Shown piece after piece: positions 6,553 through 15,488 of a stretch of DNA of 64,000 bases. The notes beneath the pieces are model-generated. The model saw nothing but the letters and a program-made list of their open reading frames with translations, did no database searches and was not told the origin of the DNA. Location of the stretch: assembly GCA_027533455.1 (NCBI GenBank), contig JAPZUC010000008.1, positions 1 to 64,000 of the forward strand, written 5' to 3'. The position numbers were made by a program, and so were the translations under genes. This DNA is from Porphyrobacter sp. GTDB taxonomy: Bacteria; Pseudomonadota; Alphaproteobacteria; Sphingomonadales; Sphingomonadaceae. The first letter of the stretch is position 1, and each line of letters opens with the position of its first letter.

Positions 6553-7455
6553 TTAGCGGGGATTGCTCCAGCGCGCGAAAATCGCGGTGGGGAGCAGCCG
6601 GCCGCCCTCCCCTTCCTCGCGCACGGCAAGGTCGCCGTGTTCAATCACCCCCGGCAGATGGCCGAGCGCCTCTTCCAGCAGCCCCGCAATCGCAAGGCTG
6701 CTCATGCGCACAGCATAGACGGTGAGGAACAGGAAGCGGCTGTCGGCATCAAGCAGCTTGGCGCAATCGGTGACGAGGCCGGGGAGATGCTCCTCCAGCC
6801 GCCACACCTCGCCTTCGGGACCGCGCCCGAACTTGGGAGGGTCTAGGATGATCCCGTCATAGCGCCGTCCGCGCCGCACCTCGCGCGCGGTGAACTTGGC
6901 CGCATCATCGGTCAGCCAGCGGATCGGGCGGTCATCCATGCCGGACAGCGCCGCATTCTCACGCGCCTGCGCCACCGATTTCTTCGAGGCATCGACATGC
7001 GTCACCTTGCCGTGGCGAGACAGGGCGAGCGAGCCCAGACCAGTGTAGCCGAACAGGTTCAGCGTCTCGGCCTCGGTCATGTCGCCGAGCTGTCCGCGCA
7101 TCCACTCCCATACGGGCGCCATGTCGGGGAAAAACTGCAGGTGGCGGAAGGGGGTCGGACGGGCGGTGAAGCGCACCTCGTTCCACGCCAGCTTCCATCC
7201 TTCATCGGGCAGGCGGCCGGTAAATTGGCCCGAAAACTGCCAACGCCCGCCGCCGTCCTCGTCGGAGCCGGGGATGAATTCGCCCGCCGCCTGCCAGTTG
7301 TCGATCCGGGGCTGCCACATGGCCTGCGGTTCGGGGCGGATGAAGGAATGGGGGCCAAAGCTCTCCCACTTTCGCCCTGCCCCGCTGTCGAGGAGGCGGT
7401 AGGAATCCCACCCCTCGCACGCCATCACCAGCGGTTGCTGGACAAGGCGCGCCAT
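6553..7455 (-). CDS. Class I SAM-dependent methyltransferase, RlmI/RlmK-like
   Basis: 300 residues from the ATG at 7455, which shares one base with the thrC stop (TGATG). The SAM-binding region is visible as L-N-L-F-G-Y-T-G-L-G-S-L-A (about residues 130-143) and V-D-A-S-K-K-S-V. The catalytic-region motif I-I-L-D-P-P-K-F is the signature of the RlmI/RlmK large-subunit rRNA methyltransferases. An N-terminal PUA domain is not evident. Target base unknown. Confidence 0.85.
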   Translation of the reverse strand: MARLVQQPLVMACEGWDSYRLLDSGAGRKWESFGPHSFIRPEPQAMWQPRIDNWQAAGEFIPGSDEDGGGRWQFSGQFTGRLPDEGWKLAWNEVRFTARPTPFRHLQFFPDMAPVWEWMRGQLGDMTEAETLNLFGYTGLGSLALSRHGKVTHVDASKKSVAQARENAALSGMDDRPIRWLTDDAAKFTAREVRRGRRYDGIILDPPKFGRGPEGEVWRLEEHLPGLVTDCAKLLDADSRFLFLTVYAVRMSSLAIAGLLEEALGHLPGVIEHGDLAVREEGEGGRLLPTAIFARWSNPR

Positions 7456-8864
7456 CAGGCGTTCCCGGCGTGGCCGAGCACGTAATCGCGGGTGGTGGCG
7501 TAATCGCCGGCCAGTTCGACCATGCTTTCCTCGCGCCCGAACAGATCGCCCACGCGCGCGGGCAGCGAGGGCCGCGTGCCGATGGCGCGCTCCACCGCAT
7601 CGCGGAACTTGGCAGGGTGCGCGGTGGCGAGGGTGACAAGCGGGACGCTGGCCGGAACGACCCCGGCCTCCGCCAGGGTGCGCGCGGCATGGAGGCCGAC
7701 GCCGGTGTGCGGATCGATTACCTGCCCGGCTGCGCGATAGGCCCATTGCAGGGCGCGCGCGGTTTCGACCTGATCGGCCCGCGCGCTGGTGAATAATGCA
7801 TTCGCGCCTTCTGCCTGCGCGTTGGTCAGCTGCATTGCCTTGGTGGCTTCGAAGGCGCGCATCTGCTCGGCCATCGCCGTCCCGTCGCGTCCACCGGCAT
7901 CGAACAGCAAGCGTTCGAAATTCGAGCTGACCTGAATGTCCATCGAGGGCGTGATTGTCGCAGTGACGCCGCCCGCGGAATAGTCCCCGCTGGACAGCGC
8001 GCGGTGAAGGATATCGTTGATGTTGGTGGCGACGATCAACCGCTCGATTGGCAGGCCCATCTTGGCCGCGACATAGCCGGCGAACACATCGCCGAAATTG
8101 CCGGTGGGAACGGAGTAAGCCACCGTCCGGTCGGGCGCACCCAATTGGAGCGCGCTGGCGAAGTAATAGACCACCTGCGCCATCAGCCGCGCCCAGTTGA
8201 TCGAATTGACCGCGCCAAGGTTGAGCGTGGCAGTCACATCCCGATCGTTGAACATCCGCTTCACATGCGCCTGCGCATCATCGAAGCTGCCCTCGATCGC
8301 GAGGTTGTGGACGTTGGGGCTAAGCACCGTAGTCATCTGGCGGCGCTGCACATCGCTCACCCGGCCCTTCGGGTGGAGCATGAAGATTTCGACCCGGTCG
8401 AGCCCGGCGACTGCCTGGATCGCAGCGGAACCCGTGTCCCCGCTGGTCGCGCCCACAATGGTGAGGCGCTCGCCGCGGCGTTCGAGGAAGGTCTCGAACA
8501 GCCGGCCGAGCAGTTGCAGCGCCACATCCTTGAAGGCCAGCGTCGGGCCGTGGAACAGTTCGAGCAGCCAATGCTGCGCGTCGAGCTGCACCAGCGGAGC
8601 GACCGCGGCGTGGCCGAAATCGCCATAGACCTTGTGGCACAGGGCGAGCAGTTCATCCTCGGTCAGGCTACCCGCGACAAAGGGTGCCATCACGCGCGCG
8701 GCGAGATCGGGATAGGCAAGACCGCGCATGTCGCGGATCTCGTCCGCGCTGAAGCGCGGCCATTCGGCAGGCACATAAAGCCCCCCGTCGCTGGCGAGGC
8801 CTGCCAGCGTCACCCCTTCGAAATCGAGCGCCGGTGCGCTGCCGCGTGTCGAGACGTATTGCAT
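7455..8864 (-). CDS. thrC: Threonine synthase
   Basis: 469 residues from the ATG at 8864 (M-Q-Y-V-S-T-R-G), the standard start of the long proteobacterial form. The enzyme converts O-phosphohomoserine to threonine with PLP. The PLP lysine lies in G-P-T-L-A-F-K-D-V-A, and the phosphate loop is S-G-D-T-G-S-A-A. P-T-G-N-F-G-D further on is also typical. It starts 11 bases after the SURF1 gene stop. The thrC-SURF1-cox order is common in alphaproteobacteria. Confidence 0.97.
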   Translation of the reverse strand: MQYVSTRGSAPALDFEGVTLAGLASDGGLYVPAEWPRFSADEIRDMRGLAYPDLAARVMAPFVAGSLTEDELLALCHKVYGDFGHAAVAPLVQLDAQHWLLELFHGPTLAFKDVALQLLGRLFETFLERRGERLTIVGATSGDTGSAAIQAVAGLDRVEIFMLHPKGRVSDVQRRQMTTVLSPNVHNLAIEGSFDDAQAHVKRMFNDRDVTATLNLGAVNSINWARLMAQVVYYFASALQLGAPDRTVAYSVPTGNFGDVFAGYVAAKMGLPIERLIVATNINDILHRALSSGDYSAGGVTATITPSMDIQVSSNFERLLFDAGGRDGTAMAEQMRAFEATKAMQLTNAQAEGANALFTSARADQVETARALQWAYRAAGQVIDPHTGVGLHAARTLAEAGVVPASVPLVTLATAHPAKFRDAVERAIGTRPSLPARVGDLFGREESMVELAGDYATTRDYVLGHAGNA

Positions 8865-8875
8865 GGGAGCGCCGA

Positions 8876-9451
8876 CTAGCGCTGGCGGCGGCGTAATGCC
8901 AGCACGTAGATGACCATCGCGGTCAGGGCGAAGAAGAACCACTGCCCGGCATAGGCGAGGTGGTCGATCTTGTGCTTCTCTGGTGGAGCATTCGCAGCTA
9001 GCCCTGCTAGTGGAGGATCAGCCACTAGTTTCGCCAAGCCAGTTCTTAGCGGTTCGATGATGCCTTCAACGGCCCCACCACCCCAATCCACAGGCTGAAC
9101 AGATTGCGTCCACCCCAATTGAACATCCGCAATTTGGCCGGTCGGCAACTTACAAGTTACGACCTGTACAAATCCCACCTGATCCTGTCGGTTTCGCCCT
9201 GCGACCGTCCGGGGTTGGCCAACGATATCTTGGCACTCGATGCGGGACCGCCGATATGCGAACCAATCGACGTCTTTGGAAGTCGTAGGGAAAGAGACAA
9301 GGTTGGGGTCAGCTAAAGCAGCGTCGTGCTGGGCTAACCGAGCCTCTTGTGGTCCCATCTTCCGATACTGCCAGATGCCGAGGCCGATCATCGTCAGCAC
9401 AGCCGCGACCACCACAATCGTCGAGAAAATCGGAATGCGGCGGGCGGTCAT
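8876..9451 (-). CDS. SURF1-family cytochrome oxidase assembly protein
   Basis: 191 residues from the ATG at 9451, overlapping the DUF983 stop by 4 bases. SURF1 (Shy1) helps insert haem a into subunit I. An N-terminal helix (I-F-S-T-I-V-V-V-A-A-V-L) is followed by the signature G-L-G-I-W-Q-Y-R-K. A periplasmic domain follows, and the C-terminal helix is W-F-F-F-A-L-T-A-M-V-I-Y. It is shorter than the usual ~230-250 residues. The middle of the gene (about 8990-9350) has visibly lower GC than its neighbours, with codons such as AGT, TTA and ACA that are rare nearby. Confidence 0.85.
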   Translation of the reverse strand: MTARRIPIFSTIVVVAAVLTMIGLGIWQYRKMGPQEARLAQHDAALADPNLVSFPTTSKDVDWFAYRRSRIECQDIVGQPRTVAGRNRQDQVGFVQVVTCKLPTGQIADVQLGWTQSVQPVDWGGGAVEGIIEPLRTGLAKLVADPPLAGLAANAPPEKHKIDHLAYAGQWFFFALTAMVIYVLALRRRQR

Positions 9452-9819
9452 GGCTGGCGTTCCTCGTATTGGTGATAGACCCACATGGTCTTGTAGAACC
9501 GCAGGGCAAAGATCACGCTTCCCACCGTCACCGGCCCCCAGAACAGGAAGCTCGCCCACAGCGGCGGGCGGAGCCATTCGTCGGCGCCCAGTGCCGCCAT
9601 GATCAGCGCCAGCGCCAGCAGCATCGTGACGATGCCGACGAAGCGCCCGCCCCGCTCCAGTGCGCGCAGATCAAGCCCACAGGCGCGGCATTCATCCGCC
9701 AGCGCGGCCGGCGCGGAGAATAATGTCCGGGCGCGGCAGCGGGGGCACAAACCGGAAAGGGCAGCCGAGACGAGTCCCGGCTGCCCCTTCTTTTCCGTCG
9801 GACCGGGGTCCGCGTCCAT
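9448..9819 (-). CDS. DUF983 membrane protein with zinc ribbon
   Basis: 123 residues. The N-terminal half has a rubredoxin-like metal site, C-P-R-C-R and C-R-A-C-G-L-D-L (about residues 25-50). Two membrane helices follow (I-V-T-M-L-L-A-L-A-L-I-M and A-S-F-L-F-W-G-P-V-T-V-G). DUF983 proteins are regularly found in alphaproteobacterial aa3 oxidase operons and are presumed to assist assembly, but the role is not established. The start overlaps the ctaE stop by one base and its stop overlaps SURF1 by 4 bases. Confidence 0.88.
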   Translation of the reverse strand: MDADPGPTEKKGQPGLVSAALSGLCPRCRARTLFSAPAALADECRACGLDLRALERGGRFVGIVTMLLALALIMAALGADEWLRPPLWASFLFWGPVTVGSVIFALRFYKTMWVYHQYEERQP

Positions 9820-10688
9820 CAGTGGTATTCAGCGCCCCAGCCGCCCCACACGTAGATGGCGACGAACAGGAACAGCCACACCACGTCGACGAAGTGCCAG
9901 TACCACGCCGCCGCTTCGAAGCCGAAGTGCTGGCGCGCGGTGAAGTGGCCCTTGTAGGCGCGGAACAGGCAAACCGAGAGGAAGATCGTCCCGATCAGCA
10001 CGTGGAAGCCGTGGAAGCCGGTCGCCATGTAGAACGCCGAGGAGTAGGTGTTCCCGCCAAAGCCGAAGGGCGCAGCCGCATATTCGTAAGCCTGGATGCT
10101 GCTGAACAGCGCGCCCAGCGCGATCGTCGCCCACAGGCCCTGCTTCAGACCATCACGATCGCCGTGGATCAGCGCATGGTGCGCCCACGTCACCGTGGTG
10201 CCCGAGCACAGCAGGATCAACGTGTTGAGCAGTGGCAGCGCGAAGGGATCGAGCACGTGCAGACCTTCGGGGATGAAAGCGGCAATCGCGCCTTCCTCGC
10301 CGAACAGGCTGGTTGTCGCGCCCGTCGCCGCGTCATAGGTGAGCGCGGTCGGGAACAGGGCGAAATCGAAAAAGCTCCAGAACCACCCGACGAAGAACAT
10401 CACTTCCGAAGCGATGAACAGGATCATCCCGTAGCGCATGTGAAGCTGCACCACCGGCGTGTGATCGCCGCGCTGGGCTTCGATCACGATGTTCTTGAAC
10501 CACATGAAGAACGTCGCGATCAGGCCGGCAAGGCCTGCCCACATGACGACGCCTGCGGCCGAGCCAAACACTTCGGGATGCATGTGCAGCACCAGCCCGC
10601 TGGTGAAGGTCAACGCCGAGATCGAGCCGATCAGCGGCCAGATATCGGGTTCGAGGATGTGGTAATCGTGGTTTGCCTTGCCAGCCAT
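9819..10688 (-). CDS. ctaE: Cytochrome c oxidase subunit III
   Basis: 289 residues, seven predicted membrane helices. Characteristic segments are Y-H-I-L-E-P-D-I-W-P near the start, M-R-Y-G-M-I-L-F-I-A-S-E-V-M-F-F with the conserved membrane glutamate, G-F-H-G-F-H-V-L-I-G-T, and the C-terminal A-A-A-W-Y-W-H-F-V-D-V-V-W-L-F. Subunit III stabilises proton uptake by subunit I. Follows ctaG by 30 bases in the oxidase operon. Confidence 0.98.
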   Translation of the reverse strand: MAGKANHDYHILEPDIWPLIGSISALTFTSGLVLHMHPEVFGSAAGVVMWAGLAGLIATFFMWFKNIVIEAQRGDHTPVVQLHMRYGMILFIASEVMFFVGWFWSFFDFALFPTALTYDAATGATTSLFGEEGAIAAFIPEGLHVLDPFALPLLNTLILLCSGTTVTWAHHALIHGDRDGLKQGLWATIALGALFSSIQAYEYAAAPFGFGGNTYSSAFYMATGFHGFHVLIGTIFLSVCLFRAYKGHFTARQHFGFEAAAWYWHFVDVVWLFLFVAIYVWGGWGAEYH

Positions 10689-10718
10689 GTGGAAGTTCCC
10701 GTCCCTGGGTTTAGCGGA

Positions 10719-11318
10719 TCAATTGGAGCGCGTCGGAGCCGGATTTACCGGGTCCTCGGCGCGGTGGAAAGTGTAGCTCAGCGTGATCTGCTCGACACCC
10801 TTCATGTTGGGATCATCAAGCATCGCCGGGTCGACGAAGTAGAGCACGGGCATGGTCACTTCCTGCCCGGGCTGCAAGGTCTGCTCGGTGAAGCAGAAGC
10901 ACTGGATCTTGTTGAAATACTTGCCCGCCTGCTCCGGCTCGACATTGAAGGTCGCCATGCCGGTGATGGCCTGCGCGCTGTCGTTGCGGGCGGTGTAGGT
11001 GGCAATATCGCGCTCGCCGATGGTGACCGTGTCGGTCGCCTGCGTCGGACGGAAGGTCCACGGCATGCCCATCGCGGTGGTCGCATCGAAGCGGATCGAG
11101 ATTTTCTGCCCTGTGGCAGCCGCAGCCGCGCGCGCCGCATCGCTCTCGGTCGCGCTCATGGTCGTCCCGCCGAAGCCGGTGACCTGACAGAACAGGCGGT
11201 AAAGCGGGACCGAGGCATAACCAAGGCCCAGCATCGCCAGCGCTCCAGCAAAGGCGAACGCCCCCGTGCGCAGGTTGCGCCGGGACGTTTCCGGAGACGG
11301 AGGCGCGATGCTCGCCAT
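10719..11318 (-). CDS. ctaG: Cytochrome c oxidase assembly protein CtaG/Cox11
   Basis: 199 residues from the ATG at 11318, which shares one base with the preceding small gene's stop. Cox11 delivers copper to the CuB site of subunit I. One N-terminal membrane helix (A-F-A-F-A-G-A-L-A-M-L-G) anchors a periplasmic domain. The copper-binding motif C-F-C-F is present in K-I-Q-C-F-C-F-T-E-Q. A further cysteine (Y-R-L-F-C-Q-V-T-G-F-G-G-T) just after the helix is also conserved in the family. Normal length. Confidence 0.95.
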   Translation of the reverse strand: MASIAPPSPETSRRNLRTGAFAFAGALAMLGLGYASVPLYRLFCQVTGFGGTTMSATESDAARAAAAATGQKISIRFDATTAMGMPWTFRPTQATDTVTIGERDIATYTARNDSAQAITGMATFNVEPEQAGKYFNKIQCFCFTEQTLQPGQEVTMPVLYFVDPAMLDDPNMKGVEQITLSYTFHRAEDPVNPAPTRSN

Positions 11319-11452
11319 CAGCCGCCCTGCCCGCCGATCCGCACGATGGTGATCGCGTAAAACAGAACGACAAAGAACACGAGCGTGCCGAACACGACCC
11401 AGTTGCGCGCCTTGCGACGGCGGATGAATTCGCGCTCTTCCTCGGGCGTCAT
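11318..11452 (-). CDS. 44-aa single-helix protein of the oxidase operon (CoxF-like)
   Basis: 44 residues from the ATG at 11452, whose ATGA overlaps the ctaB stop; an alternative ATG at 11461 adds three residues. A charged head ([17 protein letters not shown]) precedes one membrane helix ([20 protein letters not shown]). Tiny proteins in this slot between ctaB and ctaG occur in many alphaproteobacteria. It is missed easily because only a longer out-of-context frame is obvious. Tight coupling on both sides supports it being translated. Function unknown, presumably assembly or a small subunit. Confidence 0.75.
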   Translation of the reverse strand: MTPEEEREFIRRRKARNWVVFGTLVFFVVLFYAITIVRIGGQGG

Positions 11453-12375
11453 GCGATCCATCCCTGATAGGCCGCGACACGGTCTACCACGAGCGCGGCG
11501 AACAGCACGAAGAGGTAGACGATCGAAAACTTGAAGAGGGTCTTTTCCGGCGTCATCGCGTCCACCTCGGCGCGCATGCGGGTGAAGACCGGCAGCGCCA
11601 GCACAACGAACAGCGCGGAGAGCACCACGGCGACCGATCCGTAGATCCAGCTCGTCCCGCCGATCGCCCACGGCGCAATGGCGATGGGAGCAAGCAGCAG
11701 CGTGTAGATCATGATCTGGTGACGGGTGACCTTCTCGCCCGCAACCACCGGCAGCATCGGAATGCCAACCTTGGCGTAATCGCTCTGCACGAACAGCGCG
11801 AGCGCCCAGAAGTGCGGCGGGGTCCAGAAGAAGATGATCGCGAACAGGAGGATCGGCATCGCGGTAATGTCGCCGGTCACGGCCACCCAGCCGATCAGCG
11901 GCGGAAAGGCGCCAGCCCCGCCACCGATGACGATGTTCTGCGGGGTGCGCGGCTTCAGCCACATGGTGTAGATCACGGCGTAGTAGATAATCGCGCCCAG
12001 CAGCAGTGCGGCCGCCAGCCAGCCCACTGCAAGGCCCATCAGCACAATCGAGACGCCGGACAGGAAGATGCCAAAATCGCGCGCATCCTCGCGGCGCATC
12101 CGGCCGCCGGGGAGCGGACGGTTCATGGTGCGCTTCATGCCGGCGTCGATATCGGCTTCCCACCACATGTTGAGCACGGCCGAGCCGCCTGCGCCCATCG
12201 CGATCGCAAGGATCGCGGTGAAGCCGATCACGGGGTGGATGGTGCCCGGCGCTGCAAGCACGCCGCAGATCGCGGTGAAGATCACCAGCGTCATCACCCG
12301 CGGCTTCGTCAGCGCGAAGAAATCACGCCATTCCGTGGGCATCGTGGCGGCAGTCTGGGGTGCGGTGCTTGCCAT
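11449..12375 (-). CDS. ctaB: Protohaem IX farnesyltransferase (haem O synthase)
   Basis: 308 residues, a UbiA-type polytopic membrane enzyme that attaches farnesyl to protohaem to form haem O, precursor of haem a. The prenyl-diphosphate/Mg2+ motif is N-M-W-W-E-A-D-I-D (N-x3-D-x-D region), followed by [10 protein letters not shown], and about eight to nine membrane helices. Located 95 bases after ctaD; haem A synthase (ctaA) is not in the window. Confidence 0.97.
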   Translation of the reverse strand: MASTAPQTAATMPTEWRDFFALTKPRVMTLVIFTAICGVLAAPGTIHPVIGFTAILAIAMGAGGSAVLNMWWEADIDAGMKRTMNRPLPGGRMRREDARDFGIFLSGVSIVLMGLAVGWLAAALLLGAIIYYAVIYTMWLKPRTPQNIVIGGGAGAFPPLIGWVAVTGDITAMPILLFAIIFFWTPPHFWALALFVQSDYAKVGIPMLPVVAGEKVTRHQIMIYTLLLAPIAIAPWAIGGTSWIYGSVAVVLSALFVVLALPVFTRMRAEVDAMTPEKTLFKFSIVYLFVLFAALVVDRVAAYQGWIA

Positions 12376-12470
12376 CGTCAGGTCGGTTCCATTGCGAAGG
12401 AGCGCGGACCTCTGGCCGCGCTCCCCCTTGTTCTTTTTGCTCCGGTCAGGAGCCGATCAGGCCCCAACCC

Positions 12471-14180
12471 TTACGCGGTTGCCGGACGGTGATCGTGGTA
12501 ATCGTGCGCGTCGGTGATCACCGGCAGCGTTTCGAACTGGTGGTAGGGCGGCGGGCTCGGCAGGGTCCACTCGAGCGTCGTCGCGCCTTCGCCCCACGGG
12601 TTGGCTTCGGCCTTCTTGCCGGCGACCAGCGCGTAGAGGATGTTGACGAAGAAGAAGATCATCGAACCGGCCATGATGTAGTACCCGTAGGTGCTGATCT
12701 GGTGCCAGAAGGTGAAGGCTTCCGCATAGTCAGGGTAGCGGCGCGGCATACCCTGCATCCCGAGGAAGTGCTGCGGGAAGAAGATCACGTTCACGCCGAC
12801 GAAGAAGGTCCAGAAGTGCAGGTGCGAGAGCAGCTCGGAGTGCATCCGCCCGCTCATCTTCGGAAACCAGTAGTAGAAGCCGGCGAACATCGAGAACACC
12901 GCGCCCATCGACAGCACGTAGTGGAAGTGCGCAACAACGTAGTAGGTATCGTGCAGGTTGTCGTCGATCCCGCCATTGGCGAGAACCACGCCGGTCACGC
13001 CGCCCACGGTGAACAGGAAGATGAAGCCCATCGACCACACCATCGGCGACTTGAAGCTGATGCTGCCGCCCCACATGGTCGCGATCCACGAGAAGATCTT
13101 CACGCCGGTCGGCACAGCGATCACCATGGTTGCGGCCGTGAAGTACATCTTCGTGTTCACGTCGAGGCCCACGGTGTACATGTGGTGCGCCCAGACTATG
13201 AAGCCGACCACACCAATCGCGACCATCGCATAGGCCATGCCGAGGTAGCCGAAGACCGGCTTCTTCGAGAAGGTGGCGACGATCTGCGAGATCATGCCGA
13301 AGCCCGGCAGGATCATGATGTAGACTTCCGGGTGGCCGAAGAACCAGAACAGATGCTGGTAAAGCACCGGATCACCGCCGCCAGCCGGATTGAAGAAGGT
13401 AGTGCCGAAGTTGCGGTCGGTCAGCAGCATGGTGATCGCCGCAGCGAGCACCGGCAGCGCCAACAGCAGCAGGAAGGCGGTGACCAGCACCGACCACACG
13501 AACAGCGGCATCTTGTGCAGGGTCATGCCCGGCGCGCGCATGTTAAAGATCGTGGTGATGAAGTTGGTCGCACCCAGGATCGATCCAGCGCCCGCAAGGT
13601 GCAGCGAGAAGATCGCGAAGTCGACCGCGGGGCCGACCGAACCGGAGGTGGAGAGCGGTGCATAGACCGTCCAGCCGGTGCCGGCACCCGGACCGGTGCC
13701 ACCGGGCACGAACAGCGAGAACAGCAGGCTGATAAAGCCCGCGACCGTCAGCCAGAAGGAGACGTTGTTCATCCGCGGGAAGGCCATGTCCGGCGCGCCG
13801 ATCATCAGCGGCACGAACCAGTTGCCGAAGCCACCGATCATGGCGGGCATGACCATGAAGAACACCATGATCAACCCGTGCGCGGTGATGAACACGTTCC
13901 ACATGTGCAGCGCGGTGTTAAGATCATTGCCGCCGCCCATGAACTGGGCCCACCATTGCAGGTACTGGATGCCGGGTTCAGCCAGCTCGACACGCATGAT
14001 GCCCGAAATGGCACCTCCTACGATCCCCGCGATAATCGCGAAGATCAGATACATCGTGCCGATGTCCTTGTGGTTGGTCGACATGAACCAGCGGGCAAAG
14101 AAGCCCGGCTTGTGGTCCGCGTGATCGTGGGCGTCATGCCCGTGATCGTGAATGTCGAAGCCTTCTGCGGTGGTTGCCAT
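12471..14180 (-). CDS. ctaD: Cytochrome c oxidase subunit I (aa3, A1 type)
   Basis: 569 residues, twelve membrane helices. Haem and CuB ligands are visible in [25 protein letters not shown] and [10 protein letters not shown]. The glutamate of G-H-P-E-V and the N/D residues in G-G-N-D-L-N-T-A mark an A1-type enzyme with a D-channel. The N-terminal ~25 residues are unusually rich in His and Asp ([16 protein letters not shown]), possibly binding metal. Thirty-seven bases separate it from ctaC. Confidence 0.98.
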   Translation of the reverse strand: MATTAEGFDIHDHGHDAHDHADHKPGFFARWFMSTNHKDIGTMYLIFAIIAGIVGGAISGIMRVELAEPGIQYLQWWAQFMGGGNDLNTALHMWNVFITAHGLIMVFFMVMPAMIGGFGNWFVPLMIGAPDMAFPRMNNVSFWLTVAGFISLLFSLFVPGGTGPGAGTGWTVYAPLSTSGSVGPAVDFAIFSLHLAGAGSILGATNFITTIFNMRAPGMTLHKMPLFVWSVLVTAFLLLLALPVLAAAITMLLTDRNFGTTFFNPAGGGDPVLYQHLFWFFGHPEVYIMILPGFGMISQIVATFSKKPVFGYLGMAYAMVAIGVVGFIVWAHHMYTVGLDVNTKMYFTAATMVIAVPTGVKIFSWIATMWGGSISFKSPMVWSMGFIFLFTVGGVTGVVLANGGIDDNLHDTYYVVAHFHYVLSMGAVFSMFAGFYYWFPKMSGRMHSELLSHLHFWTFFVGVNVIFFPQHFLGMQGMPRRYPDYAEAFTFWHQISTYGYYIMAGSMIFFFVNILYALVAGKKAEANPWGEGATTLEWTLPSPPPYHQFETLPVITDAHDYHDHRPATA

Positions 14181-14217
14181 GGTCAGCTACTCTTCTGCGT
14201 AAAGTCTTGAAAGGGGA

Positions 14218-15243
14218 TCAGGTGGCCGGAGCCGCTTCGGGCGCAGCCTCGGCAGCCGGAGCGGGCGCGGCAGCAGCCGCTTCCTCACCCGGCATCGAGC
14301 CACCCTGCTCCTTCACCCAAGCGGCGAACTCGGCGGGCGGCAGCGCCTCGATAACAATCGGCATGTAGCCGTGACGCGCGCCGCACAGTTCGGAACACTG
14401 ACCGTAATAGACGCCCGGTTCCTTGATGGTCAGCAGCTTCTCGTTGAGGCGGCCCGGAACGGCGTCCATCTTGAACCACAGCGAAGGCACCGCGAAGGCG
14501 TGGATCACGTCCGAAGCCGTGGTCTGGATACGCAGCGGAACACCGGCAGGAACGACCATGCGCTTGTCCACTGCCAACTGGTGCGGCTCGCCGGCCTTCA
14601 GCGCGGCAGCCTCGTCCAGCATGTTCGAGACAACTTCGAAATCGCCGTGATCGGGATAGGTGTAGCCCCAGTACCACTGGTAACCGGTCGCCTTGATCGT
14701 GACGGCATCCGCCGGCGGGGTTTCATACTGGCGGGCCAGCAGGGTGATGGAGGGAACGGCGATGATCACGAGGATGATCACCGGCACAATCGTCCACACC
14801 ACTTCGATCAGGGTGTTGTGCGTCGTCTTCGAGGCCACCGGATTGCGGCGACGGTTGAAGCGCACCACGACATAAAGCAGCAGGCCGAGCACCAGCAGGC
14901 TGATGACGGTGATCACCGGCATCAGGATCACGTCATGCATCCACAAGGCGTATTCGCCATTGTCCGAATACTGGTCCTGGAAGGTCAGGCTCTTGGCGGC
15001 ATCCTCCTCGAAGGACGTCGGCATACCCTTACCCTTGGTCGGGGCCATCGGCGTGTATCCACCTGCCGCGTCAGTCGCGGCAGCCGGAGCAGCAACATCG
15101 TCAGCGGGCGCGGCAGCGGCCGGAGTGGCAGCAGGTGCCTCGGTCACGACCGGAGCAGCGGGAGCGGCGACTTGCGCCGAAACACTCACCGGCGCAAACG
15201 CCGCGAGCCCGGCAGCAATCGCTGCCAGAATAGCCTTTTTCAT
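14218..15243 (-). CDS. ctaC: Cytochrome c oxidase subunit II
   Basis: 341 residues from the ATG at 15243, which begins a Sec signal peptide (M-K-K-A-I-L-A-A-I-A-A-G, cleavage near S-V-S-A-Q). An Ala/Pro-rich spacer of about 50 residues follows, then two membrane helices. The binuclear CuA site is seen as G-Q-C-S-E-L-C-G-A-R-H-G-Y-M-P, carrying both cysteines, the histidine and the methionine; W-Y-W-G-Y-T-Y supplies the aromatic electron-entry patch. The C-terminus carries a further ~22-residue Ala/Pro/Glu tail not needed for the fold. No cytochrome c domain is fused. First gene of the long minus-strand cluster. Confidence 0.97.
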   Translation of the reverse strand: MKKAILAAIAAGLAAFAPVSVSAQVAAPAAPVVTEAPAATPAAAAPADDVAAPAAATDAAGGYTPMAPTKGKGMPTSFEEDAAKSLTFQDQYSDNGEYALWMHDVILMPVITVISLLVLGLLLYVVVRFNRRRNPVASKTTHNTLIEVVWTIVPVIILVIIAVPSITLLARQYETPPADAVTIKATGYQWYWGYTYPDHGDFEVVSNMLDEAAALKAGEPHQLAVDKRMVVPAGVPLRIQTTASDVIHAFAVPSLWFKMDAVPGRLNEKLLTIKEPGVYYGQCSELCGARHGYMPIVIEALPPAEFAAWVKEQGGSMPGEEAAAAAPAPAAEAAPEAAPAT

Positions 15244-15488
15244 ACGGGTATCCCTCTGACCCATGAGCATGTGTCCAAGTGGTTCTAATCTGATCCCATA
15301 CTGCCCGGCGGCTGGCCTCCTCGAGACCCGCGTCAGACAGCGTTTGGCCAGCCCCGAGGCCAGCTTCAACCCCGCCCTTAGCGATGCTTGCCGAGGGCCT
15401 CAAGCGCTTCTAGGGAGAAAATTATGCAAGCAGCCATGTCTGACGCGCAAGTCGGCAGTTTTCCTTATCTTTTTTAAGGAGTTCGTTC
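15244..15488. promoter_or_regulatory. Divergent promoter region ctaC / pyrE
   Basis: This 245-base gap separates the divergent oxidase cluster and pyrE, so promoters in both directions must lie here. AAGGAG near 15475 is the pyrE ribosome binding site. I could not pick out convincing -35/-10 pairs, and saw no Fnr box. Confidence 0.5.

Noticed and set aside
12360..14210. 616-codon open frame opposite ctaD, and similar ones opposite ctaE (9660-11360) and uvrC (45969-47660)
   Set aside because: Same reason: His/Arg/Asp-rich shadows of conserved genes with no start signals or domains.
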